A DNA stretch of 5,510 bases from Phyllobacteriaceae bacterium (GTDB lineage: Bacteria; Pseudomonadota; Alphaproteobacteria; Rhizobiales; Devosiaceae). The notes beneath the pieces are model-generated. The model saw nothing but the letters and a program-made list of their open reading frames with translations, had not been told where the DNA came from and searched no databases. Made by a program: the position numbers and the translations under genes. Location of the stretch: the NCBI GenBank assembly GCA_012799265.1, contig JAAZLP010000215.1, positions 1 through 5,510 on the forward strand, given 5' to 3'. This document shows positions 1 through 5,381 of the stretch, piece after piece. Numbering within the stretch: the stretch's first letter is position 1; each line of letters opens with the position of its first letter.

Positions 1-776
1 AGCAGCACCGCCGCGACGCAGACCGCAGCCGATCCCGCCAGCGCCAACACGAGGTGAAGCCCGGGCAGGGCGGCCCAGCCCATCTGCGGGTGCACCGGGT
101 CCATCTGGAAGCCGGGCGAGAACACCAGCAATCCGTTGATCACGGCCCACGCCGCAAGCCCGCCAAGAGCCAGTGCCGCATTGTCGTGCACCCAGTCGGC
201 CAGTTTGAACAGATAGGGCGCGGCCAGATAACCGGCCTGGAAATAGACGAAATACTCGGCGAACTGGTCGACGAGGTAGGACCCGGTCTTGATGTTGGCC
301 ATCTGCAGCAGCGCAGCGACGCCCAGGGTGCCCCAATGCGGCGCCTTGAGACTATGGAGCAATTTGCTCACGAGGCCGAAGACGCCCAGCATGTAGATGA
401 ACCAGAGAATGCCATAGGGCTCGACCAGCGCCCATGCGAGGGACGTCACCGTACCGCTCACATCGCGGGCGACGATCAGCTCCTTGAAGACGATGTGGAT
501 CAGCGCCCAGACCACGTAGAAATAGAAATAGTGGACCACGCGCCGGTCGGCATAGCTGTTCCAGTCCCGCGTGATCACCTGGCTCAGGAAAAGCCCCGCC
601 AGCACGAAGAACTCGGGCATGCGGAAGGGCATGGCCCAGGCGATGCTCCATTGGAGAAAGCCAGCCTGTCCGGTGTCTTCGCCAACGCTGGTGGCGCAAT
701 ACATGATGACGACAAGAAAAATGGACAGGCCTTTGGCCATGTCCACCCAGTCAAGTCTAGTGCGGGCTACTTCCAT
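1..776 (-). CDS. Acyltransferase-3 family integral membrane protein, C-terminus beyond window
   Basis: Reading from 776 towards 1 gives 258 codons with no stop; the C-terminal end lies outside the left edge. The protein starts MEVARTRLDWVDMAKGLSIF and is rich in hydrophobic helices, roughly at residues 15-32, 42-66, 82-100, 112-138, 148-160, 172-190, 200-219 and 238-258. The family transfers acyl groups (acetyl, succinyl and others) to sugars, glucans or lipids at the cytoplasmic membrane. Family marks are the N-terminal LDWVDMAKG stretch leading into helix 1 and the PFRMPEFFVLAGLFL stretch at 50-64. The first-helix region reads VVIMYCATSVGE, with Tyr26 where many members have a conserved His. 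An in-frame TAG lies 15 nt upstream of the ATG and a purine-rich AGGGGAA precedes it, so the start is well supported. It follows the microORF at 896-979 on the same strand, separated by a hairpin. Acceptor substrate is unknown. Family assignment is firm, role is not. Confidence 0.85.
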   Translation of the reverse strand, partial: MEVARTRLDWVDMAKGLSIFLVVIMYCATSVGEDTGQAGFLQWSIAWAMPFRMPEFFVLAGLFLSQVITRDWNSYADRRVVHYFYFYVVWALIHIVFKELIVARDVSGTVTSLAWALVEPYGILWFIYMLGVFGLVSKLLHSLKAPHWGTLGVAALLQMANIKTGSYLVDQFAEYFVYFQAGYLAAPYLFKLADWVHDNAALALGGLAAWAVINGLLVFSPGFQMDPVHPQMGWAALPGLHLVLALAGSAAVCVAAVL

Positions 777-818
777 ATTGTGGTTCCCCTACCTCTCGGC
801 GGGGACCATAACGAAACC

Positions 819-851
819 AGCCTGCGGACCCGTTAAGCGGATCCGCAGGCT
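819..851 (-). terminator. Strong hairpin in the leader of the acyltransferase gene, possible terminator or attenuator
   Basis: A perfect 10-bp inverted repeat (AGCCTGCGGA at 819-828, TCCGCAGGCT at 842-851) continues after one C-A mismatch with a further CCG/CGG stem (830-832 and 838-840) around a 5-nt loop. Read on the minus strand it lies after the microORF stop and 42 nt before the acyltransferase ATG. It is followed by GGTTTCGTTATGG, which is only moderately U-rich, so it is a weak match to a classical intrinsic terminator. It may end the microORF or purine transcript, or lower read-through into the acyltransferase. The base pairing is directly visible; the role is inferred. Confidence 0.5.
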
Positions 852-895
852 TTAGGAAAATGCCGACAAAGTAAGGATTTGGCTAAGAGATCAGC

Positions 896-979
896 TCAGA
901 CCGGAACCGACGCATAGGCTGCGAACAGCAGGCCGAGCGAGGCGACGAACATGACCGAGAGAGCAAGAGTTTTGCGCAT
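896..979 (-). CDS. Putative 27-aa membrane or secreted microprotein
   Basis: A short open frame, ATG at 979 to TGA at 896, encodes MRKTLALSVMFVASLGLLFA followed by AYASVPV. It has a positively charged N-terminus (Arg2, Lys3), one hydrophobic segment at about residues 5-21 and an AYA sequence at 21-23. That is what either a single-pass small membrane protein or a signal peptide would look like; cleavage after AYA would release only SVPV. An AGGA lies 10 nt upstream of the ATG, acceptable as a ribosome binding site. It sits between purS (56 nt upstream) and the acyltransferase, on the same strand. I do not recognise a family. It could be a genuine small protein, the remnant of a longer exported protein, or a chance frame; the match of charge, hydrophobic core and Shine-Dalgarno favours a real gene. 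Confidence 0.5.
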   Translation of the reverse strand: MRKTLALSVMFVASLGLLFAAYASVPV

Positions 980-1035
980 AGGGATACCGTCCTGCGCCAG
1001 TATTCGGCGCGACAAAGAGTTTAGCCTGCGAGGCG

Positions 1036-1278
1036 TTAATTTGAGATTTCGATCGCGTAGTTTTCGATCACGGTGTTGGCGAGGAGCTTCTCACACATCG
1101 CTGTGATCTGGGAACGCACGATTTCCGCGTCGGTTCCGTCAACTTCGAAATCAAAAACCTTGCCCTGGCGGACATTTGCAACGCCGGCAAAGCCGAGGCT
1201 GCTCAGCGAGCCTTCGATGGCCTGGCCCTGCGGATCGAGAACACCATTCTTGAGCGTGACGACGACGCGCGCTTTCAT
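1036..1278 (-). CDS. purS: Phosphoribosylformylglycinamidine synthase subunit PurS
   Basis: The 80-residue protein matches the usual PurS length of about 80. PurS is the small subunit that, with PurL and the glutaminase PurQ, forms FGAM synthetase, the ATP- and glutamine-dependent step converting FGAR to FGAM in cytoplasmic de novo purine synthesis. PurS is thought to bridge PurQ and PurL for ammonia transfer. Family marks are KNGVLDPQG at 10-18, VRQGKVFDFEV at 36-46 and the C-terminal LLANTVIENY at 65-74. I choose the ATG at 1278 over the adjacent in-frame TTG at 1281, because family members begin MKARV and AGGA lies 8 nt upstream of the ATG. It follows purC by 18 nt, so the two are presumably cotranscribed. 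The expected next gene, purQ, does not follow within the window. Confidence 0.96.
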   Translation of the reverse strand: MKARVVVTLKNGVLDPQGQAIEGSLSSLGFAGVANVRQGKVFDFEVDGTDAEIVRSQITAMCEKLLANTVIENYAIEISN

Positions 1279-1296
1279 CAAACCAGTCCTAATCAG

Positions 1297-2061
1297 CTAC
1301 TGAACCAGGCGCGGACCAGTGGTCAGCGCATTGTCATTTTCTACCAGGATGCCCAGGCGCTGGGCCACTTCGCGATAGTTTTCGACGAGACCGCCGAGGT
1401 TTTCGCGGAAGCGGTCCTTGTCCATCTTGTTGCGGGTCTTGATGTCCCACAGACGGCAGTTGTCCGGGCTGATTTCGTCGGCCAGAACGATGCGCATCAT
1501 GTCGCCTTCATACAGGCGCCCGCATTCGATCTTGAAGTCAACGAGCTGGATGCCGACGCCCATGAAGAGGCCGGTCAGGAAGTCGTTGATCCGGACGGCG
1601 AGGCTCATGATGTCGTCGAGTTCAGCCGGGGTGGCCCAACCGAAAGCGGTGATGTGCTCTTCGGAGACCATCGGGTCGCCGAGCGCGTCATCCTTGTAGC
1701 AGAACTCAATGATCGAACGGGGCAGGCGGGTGCCGGGCTCGAGGCCGAGGCGCTTGGACAGCGATCCGGCAGCATAATTGCGCACGATGATCTCGAGCGG
1801 GATGATTTCGACTTCCTTGATCAGCTGTTCGCGCATGTTGATGCGGCGCAGGAAGTGGGTCGGGATGCCCAGATCATTGAGCTTGGAGAAGACGAATTCG
1901 GAGATCCGGTTGTTCAGAACCCCTTTGCCGTCGATCACTTCATGGCGCGCGCCGTTGCCGGCAGTTGCGTCGTCCTTGAAGTACTGCACCAGAGTGCCCG
2001 GCTCAGGACCCTCGAACAGGATCTTGGCCTTGCCCTCGTAAATCTTACGTCGACGGTTCAT
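1297..2061 (-). CDS. purC: Phosphoribosylaminoimidazole-succinocarboxamide synthase (SAICAR synthetase)
   Basis: A 254-residue PurC, full length for the alphaproteobacterial form. It joins CAIR and aspartate using ATP to give SAICAR in de novo purine synthesis. Visible marks are YEGKAKILFEG at 8-18 (nucleotide-binding N-terminal lobe), HEVIDGKGVLNNRISE at 40-55, the first SAICAR signature around PLEIIVRNYAAGS at 88-100, KDDALGDPMVSEEHI at 123-137, the second signature LVDFKIECGR at 173-182, and ADEISPDNCRLWD at 194-206. The frame stays open 21 codons further upstream to an ATG at 2124, but the family starts at MNRRRKIYEG, so ATG 2061 is chosen. The Shine-Dalgarno there is weak (GCGGATTCGAA before the ATG). 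purS follows after 18 nt; the zeta gene is divergent upstream. No missing residues were noticed. Confidence 0.97.
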   Translation of the reverse strand: MNRRRKIYEGKAKILFEGPEPGTLVQYFKDDATAGNGARHEVIDGKGVLNNRISEFVFSKLNDLGIPTHFLRRINMREQLIKEVEIIPLEIIVRNYAAGSLSKRLGLEPGTRLPRSIIEFCYKDDALGDPMVSEEHITAFGWATPAELDDIMSLAVRINDFLTGLFMGVGIQLVDFKIECGRLYEGDMMRIVLADEISPDNCRLWDIKTRNKMDKDRFRENLGGLVENYREVAQRLGILVENDNALTTGPRLVQ

Positions 2062-2100
2062 TTCGAATCCGCTGCAATGGAGAGATGGGGTGGGGTTGGG
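2062..2100 (-). promoter_or_regulatory. C-rich, G-free leader upstream of purC
   Basis: Read on the minus strand, 2100 to 2076 is 25 nt without a single G, made of C-tracts (CCCAACCCCACCCC) then ATCTCTCCATT. It lies just upstream of a purC start that has only a weak Shine-Dalgarno. Such pyrimidine-rich leaders can be bound by ribosomal protein S1 or by Rho. I see no convincing purC promoter: TTGCTT with CATGAA at 18-nt spacing further upstream (about 2103-2132) is a weak candidate. The composition is visible, the function is inferred. Confidence 0.3.
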
Positions 2101-2188
2101 CCGCTTCATGCGCCAGATCGGCACCCAAAAGCAAGGGATTTCCTGCTATGCACAGGGTGCGGGGCAAGGCGCCGCAGCAGTCGCCACG

Positions 2189-2217
2189 TTGATTTGGCGC
2201 CTCGAAGGCCCTATGTC
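2189..2217 (+). promoter_or_regulatory. Candidate sigma70-type promoter for the ATPase zeta gene
   Basis: TTGATT at 2189-2194 and TATGTC at 2212-2217 are separated by exactly 17 nt, which would start transcription near 2224 and leave a leader of roughly 43 nt before the ATG at 2267. The boxes match the TTGACA/TATAAT consensus at four and three positions. Two GGCGCC-containing inverted repeats bracket the -35 box (2167-2173 and 2196-2202). It lies in the 205-bp divergent region shared with purC. Confidence 0.45.
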
Positions 2218-2266
2218 GAAGTGAGCCGCCGCGAAGGCAGCATGAACCAGCCATTTGGGAGAGACC

Positions 2267-2590
2267 ATGAGCCAGTTTGAAGATCGGCAGAAGGGCCAGG
2301 AAGCCAAGTTCGCTTTCGACGCCGAAAAGAAGTTCAAGGCCGAAGCACGCCGCAACAAGCTCTTGGGCATCTGGGCTGCCGAGCTGCTGGGCCTGACCGG
2401 CGATGCGGCCAATGCCTATGCCGCAGAAGTCGTCGCTGCCGATTTCCAGGAAGCTGGCGATGAGGATGTGTTCCGCAAGGTGAGCACTGATCTCAAGGCC
2501 AAGGGCGTTTCCATCGACGACGCCGCCATCCGCGCCAAGATGGACCAGCTGGTCGGCGTCGCCAACGAGCAGATCGCCGCTGAAGGCTGA
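2267..2590 (+). CDS. F1F0-ATPase inhibitor subunit zeta (DUF1476)
   Basis: A 107-residue, helical, charged soluble protein of the DUF1476 family. In Paracoccus denitrificans this is the zeta subunit, which binds F1-ATPase and blocks ATP hydrolysis, a functional analogue of bacterial epsilon and mitochondrial IF1. Family marks are the N-terminal SQFEDRQKGQEAKFAFDAE at 2-20, the very conserved KAEARRNKLLGIWAAELLG at 24-42, and AADFQEAGDEDVFRKV at 57-72. The N-terminal 20 residues are the inhibitory segment in Paracoccus; in several other alphaproteobacteria this segment is reported to inhibit poorly, so potency here cannot be judged. The start ATG 2267 follows GGGAG by 6 nt and gives the family N-terminus; an in-frame TTG at 2255 is less likely. 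It is the only plus-strand gene here, divergent from purC, with its own promoter and terminator. Confidence 0.93.
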   Translation: MSQFEDRQKGQEAKFAFDAEKKFKAEARRNKLLGIWAAELLGLTGDAANAYAAEVVAADFQEAGDEDVFRKVSTDLKAKGVSIDDAAIRAKMDQLVGVANEQIAAEG

Positions 2591-2618
2591 TCGCTCAAAC
2601 AAGCGATGCAATGAAGAA

Positions 2619-2650
2619 GGGAGCCGACAGCGTCGGCTCCCCTCTCTTTT
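2619..2650 (+). terminator. Intrinsic terminator between convergent zeta and hydrolase genes, probably bidirectional
   Basis: A perfect 10-bp stem (GGGAGCCGAC at 2619-2628, GTCGGCTCCC at 2632-2641) with a 3-nt AGC loop is followed by CTCTCTTTT. It lies 28 nt after the zeta stop. On the opposite strand it begins 17 nt after the hydrolase stop and is followed by TTCTTCATT, so it probably stops the rpe-purB-hydrolase transcript as well, though less efficiently. Confidence 0.88.
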
Positions 2651-2658
2651 ACAGTGGC

Positions 2659-3207
2659 TTAGATCCGCTGCATCAGCCGCGTGAACATTAGTAGGCCTTC
2701 CGGCCATGGCCCATGCCCGCTGGCGACGTTAATGTGACCTGCCTCTCCGGCATTGTGGAACTCTGAACCCCAGGCCCCGGCTAGGTCAGCGCCATTCTCC
2801 AGCGCGCCATAGGGGTCGTCGGCCGAGGAAACGAGCAGTGAGGGGAAGGGCAGGGGATCGCGCGGTACCGGGGCGAAATCCTTGACCTGCTCCGGCGCTC
2901 CCTCGCGTGATATGTCGGGAGGCGCCACGAGGAACGCCCCCTTCACCTTGCCGTCTGGGAACTGTGCCGCGGCCTTCGCGACAGCGATGCAGCCCAGCGA
3001 ATGGGCGACGATCACAACCGGGCGTTCGGCCAGCTCGACTGCCTTGACGATCGTGTCGACCCAGTCTTCCGGATCGGGATCGTCAAAGTCGGCCTGCTCG
3101 ACGATGGCCGCGGTGCGCATTTTCTCCGCCCAGCGGACTTGCCAGTGGCCCGGCCCGGAATTGTGGAGGCCAGGCACGATCAGAATGTCGGCCTCAGAGA
3201 TCCTCAT
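2659..3207 (-). CDS. RBBP9/YdeN-family alpha/beta serine hydrolase
   Basis: A 182-residue single-domain hydrolase, the usual length for the RBBP9/YdeN family (PF06821). Visible marks are the N-terminal VPGLHNSGPGHWQ at 11-23, the nucleophile elbow AHSLGC at 68-73 with Ser70, Asp131 in SADDPY at 128-133, and His158 in AGHIN at 156-160, together a complete Ser-Asp-His triad. No signal peptide or membrane segment is seen, so it is probably cytoplasmic. The natural substrate of bacterial members is generally unknown; small-ester hydrolysis has been seen for some relatives. Its ATG overlaps the purB stop (ATGA), and no strong independent Shine-Dalgarno is seen, so it is likely translationally coupled to purB. 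It ends 17 nt before the shared terminator. Family is clear, physiological role is not. Confidence 0.9.
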   Translation of the reverse strand: MRISEADILIVPGLHNSGPGHWQVRWAEKMRTAAIVEQADFDDPDPEDWVDTIVKAVELAERPVVIVAHSLGCIAVAKAAAQFPDGKVKGAFLVAPPDISREGAPEQVKDFAPVPRDPLPFPSLLVSSADDPYGALENGADLAGAWGSEFHNAGEAGHINVASGHGPWPEGLLMFTRLMQRI

Positions 3208-4535
3208 TCGCCAAACACGCGCTTGAAGATCGTGTCGACATGCTTGAGGTGGTAGGCATCATCAAACATGGCATCGATTTGTGCATCCGGCAGAGTCACT
3301 TCCGGGTCAGCCTTGAGGTTGGCTGCGAACATCCCGGTGCGGTCGCCACGGTGTTCCCAGACCTTCATGGCGTTGCGCTGGACGGCAGCATAGCTGTCTT
3401 CGCGGCTATAGCCAGCCTGGGTCAGCGCCAGCAGCATGCGCTGGGAATTGTGCAGACCACCGAGCAGGTCGAGGTTCTTGCGCATGTTTTCCGGGTAGAC
3501 GACGAGCTTGTCGATCACGCCGGTGAGGCGGGCAAGCGCGAAGTCCAGGGTGACGGTCGCATCAGGGCCAATCATGCGCTCGACCGAGGAGTGCGAGATA
3601 TCGCGTTCGTGCCAGAGGGCGACGTTTTCCAGCGCCGGTGTGACCATGCCGCGCACGAGGCGGGCGAGGCCGGTGAGGTTCTCGGTCAGCACCGGGTTAC
3701 GCTTGTGCGGCATGGCCGACGAGCCCTTCTGGCCCGGGGAGAAATATTCCTCGGCTTCCAGAACTTCGGTGCGCTGCAGGTGGCGGATTTCGACGGCCAC
3801 GCGCTCGATCGACGAAGCGATCACGCCGAGCGTGGCAAAGAATATGGCGTGGCGATCGCGCGGGATCACCTGGGTCGAGACTGGCTCGATGGAAAGGCCG
3901 AGCTTCTCAGCGACATATTCTTCGACCTGCGGGTCGATATTGGCGAAGGTGCCAATGGCGCCGGAGATCGCTGCCGTAGCGATTTCGTCACGGGCAGCGA
4001 CGAGACGGGCGCGATTGCGGGTGAATTCGGCATAGGCCTCAGCGAGCTTCACGCCGAACGTGGTCGGCTCGGCGTGGATGCCGTGGGAGCGGCCAATGGT
4101 GATGGTGTTCTTGAGCTCATAGGCGCGGCGCTTGAGCGCGGCGAGCAGGGCGTCAATATCGGCCAGCAGGATATCGGCAGCGCGCTTCAGCTGCACAGAA
4201 AGTGTGGTGTCGAGAATGTCCGACGAGGTCATGCCCTGATGGACGAAGCGGGCATCCGGACCGACGATCTCGGAGAGGTGGGTCAGGAACGCGATGACGT
4301 CGTGCTTGGTGGTGCGCTCAATCTCATCGATGCGCTCAACGTCGAAACCGTAGTCGCCCAGCTCAGCTTTGCGGGCGTTCATCACTTCCCAGATCTTGTC
4401 GGCGCTGTCCTTGGGAACAACACCAAGCTCGGCCAGCTTGGAGGTCGCGTGGGCCTCGATTTCGAACCAGATGGCGAACCGGGTTTCGGCCGACCAGTTG
4501 GCAACCATTTCGGGGCGAGAGTAACGCGGAATCAT
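3204..4535 (-). CDS. purB: Adenylosuccinate lyase
   Basis: A 443-residue lyase of the fumarase/aspartase superfamily, full length. It acts twice in purine synthesis: it splits SAICAR (the PurC product) into AICAR and fumarate, and adenylosuccinate into AMP and fumarate. It normally works as a homotetramer in the cytosol, with active sites built from three subunits. Visible marks are MIPRYSRPEM at 1-10, TTKHDV at 75-80 (conserved His78), QGMTSSDILDT at 100-110, GRSHGIHAEPTTFG at 148-161 (conserved His151) and the superfamily signature SPGQKGSSAMPHKRNP at 266-281 on the flexible loop, with the catalytic serine among Ser272-273. The ATG at 4535 has AAGG 8 nt upstream and gives the standard family start. 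It lies 30 nt after rpe and overlaps the hydrolase start by 4 nt, so it is the middle gene of the cluster. Confidence 0.97.
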   Translation of the reverse strand: MIPRYSRPEMVANWSAETRFAIWFEIEAHATSKLAELGVVPKDSADKIWEVMNARKAELGDYGFDVERIDEIERTTKHDVIAFLTHLSEIVGPDARFVHQGMTSSDILDTTLSVQLKRAADILLADIDALLAALKRRAYELKNTITIGRSHGIHAEPTTFGVKLAEAYAEFTRNRARLVAARDEIATAAISGAIGTFANIDPQVEEYVAEKLGLSIEPVSTQVIPRDRHAIFFATLGVIASSIERVAVEIRHLQRTEVLEAEEYFSPGQKGSSAMPHKRNPVLTENLTGLARLVRGMVTPALENVALWHERDISHSSVERMIGPDATVTLDFALARLTGVIDKLVVYPENMRKNLDLLGGLHNSQRMLLALTQAGYSREDSYAAVQRNAMKVWEHRGDRTGMFAANLKADPEVTLPDAQIDAMFDDAYHLKHVDTIFKRVFGE

Positions 4536-4565
4536 GGGCTTAGCCTTGAAGTGTCAGGAATTGAT

Positions 4566-5246
4566 TCAAGCGACGACGGAGGTCGCAGCGCCGCGGATCG
4601 CCTTTATGCGGCCCGCGTAGGTCGAGGTATCATTGCCGGCATAAACGGCCGAGCCAGCCACCAGTACGTTAGCGCCAGCGCGGGCAATTTCAGCCGCGTT
4701 GTCTGCAGTGACGCCGCCATCGACTTCGAGATCGATGTCACGGCCGCCGATCAATGCCTTGGCCTGGCGGATTTTTGTGAGGCTTTCCGGGATGAAGCTC
4801 TGACCGCCAAAGCCCGGATTGACGCTCATGATCAGGAGGAGATCAATGTCATTGATGACATGTTCCAGCACGGAGACCGGCGTTGCCGGGTTGATCGACA
4901 CCCCAGCCTTTTTGCCCAGTGCGCGGATCGCCTGCAGCGAACGATGGAGGTGCGGCCCCGCTTCGGCGTGAACCGTGATGATATCTGCGCCGGCCTTGGC
5001 GAAGTCCGCCAGATAGTGATCGGCCGGGGCGATCATCAGATGGCAGTCGAACACCTTGTCGGTGACGCCGCGGACCGCCTTCATGATCGGCGCGCCGAAG
5101 CTGATATTCGGCACAAAATGCCCGTCCATGACGTCGATATGGATATAATCGGCGCCAGCGTCTGCAATCGCCTTAACCTCCTCGCCCAGCCGCGCGAAGT
5201 CGGCGGAAAGAATGGAGGGAGCAATGCGGATGGGGCGGCTTGCCAT
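4566..5246 (-). CDS. rpe: Ribulose-phosphate 3-epimerase
   Basis: A 226-residue TIM-barrel enzyme of normal length, interconverting D-ribulose 5-phosphate and D-xylulose 5-phosphate in the pentose phosphate pathway (and the Calvin cycle where present). Visible marks are IAPSILSADFARLG at 8-21, HIDVMDGHFVPNISFG at 36-51 with metal ligands His36 and catalytic Asp38, CHLMI at 68-72 with metal ligand His69, MSVNPGFGGQSFIP at 140-153, LEVDGGV at 173-179 with catalytic Asp176, and the phosphate-binding AGSAVY at 197-202. Every residue needed for catalysis is present. The start at 5246 gives the family N-terminus; only a weak GAGAG precedes it. It is the first gene of the cluster with purB 30 nt downstream. 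The pairing is metabolically sensible, since both touch ribose-phosphate and purine supply, but a regulatory link is inference. Confidence 0.97.
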   Translation of the reverse strand: MASRPIRIAPSILSADFARLGEEVKAIADAGADYIHIDVMDGHFVPNISFGAPIMKAVRGVTDKVFDCHLMIAPADHYLADFAKAGADIITVHAEAGPHLHRSLQAIRALGKKAGVSINPATPVSVLEHVINDIDLLLIMSVNPGFGGQSFIPESLTKIRQAKALIGGRDIDLEVDGGVTADNAAEIARAGANVLVAGSAVYAGNDTSTYAGRIKAIRGAATSVVA

Positions 5247-5280
5247 GGCAGGCTACTCTCGGAATAGGGGAGATGAGGCT

Positions 5281-5309
5281 GCTATAGGGCCGGGGCGCTT
5301 TCGGGGCAA
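5281..5309 (-). promoter_or_regulatory. Candidate sigma70-type promoter for the rpe-purB-hydrolase cluster
   Basis: On the minus strand TTGCCC (5309-5304) and TATAGC (5286-5281) are separated by exactly 17 nt. Transcription would start near 5274, giving a leader of about 28 nt before the rpe ATG. The -35 box keeps TTG and the -10 box keeps TATA. It sits between the chemotaxis-gene terminator and rpe, the right place for an operon promoter. Confidence 0.5.
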
Positions 5310-5336
5310 GGCTTGGGGCCGCAAGTCTTCAATGCC

Positions 5337-5367
5337 AAAAAGTAGCACAGGCGCCCGTGGGCGCCTG
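5337..5367 (-). terminator. Intrinsic terminator of the chemotaxis receptor gene
   Basis: On the minus strand a 9-bp stem, CAGGCGCCC (5367-5359) paired with GGGCGCCTG (5356-5348), is followed by TGCTACTTTTT. In practice the two innermost pairs are probably open, since the drawn loop has only 2 nt. It starts 14 nt after the receptor stop codon, and its T-run is a textbook tail. A second hairpin with a GAAA loop (5364-5377) overlaps its 5' arm. Confidence 0.88.
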
Positions 5368-5381
5368 CTTTCGCAGGTTAA

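Noticed and set aside
54..836. A 260-codon open frame on the plus strand across the acyltransferase.
   Set aside because: The minus-strand frame encodes a recognisable membrane acyltransferase with a supported start. The plus-strand product is a low-complexity His/Asp/Gly-rich shadow.
994..1010. GCGCC/GGCGC inverted repeat with a 7-nt loop between purS and the microORF.
   Set aside because: Only 5 pairs and no T-run follow, so it does not qualify as a terminator; short GC repeats like this are common in GC-rich DNA.
2087..2100. G-quadruplex candidate (GGGG, GGGG, GGG runs) on the plus strand upstream of purC.
   Set aside because: Only three G-runs of three or more are present; a fourth suitable run is missing nearby.
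2062..2124. A 21-residue N-terminal extension of PurC from an ATG at 2124.
   Set aside because: PurC family members begin at MNRRRKIYEG or equivalent; the extension looks like translated leader and covers the C-tract region.
2590..2607. Small hairpin ATCGCT/AGCGAT around the zeta stop codon.
   Set aside because: Six pairs with a 6-nt loop and no T-run; the much stronger terminator lies just downstream.
2045..2707. A 220-codon minus-strand frame over the zeta gene and the purC-zeta intergenic region.
   Set aside because: It is antisense to the well-conserved zeta gene, runs through its terminator and has no recognisable domain.
3240..5267. A 675-codon open frame on the plus strand antisense to purB and rpe.
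   Set aside because: It runs opposite two complete, clearly recognisable enzymes and crosses both of them. Its product shows no domain and is rich in His, Asp, Arg and Gly, as expected from the complement of GC-biased codons. It is a codon-usage shadow.
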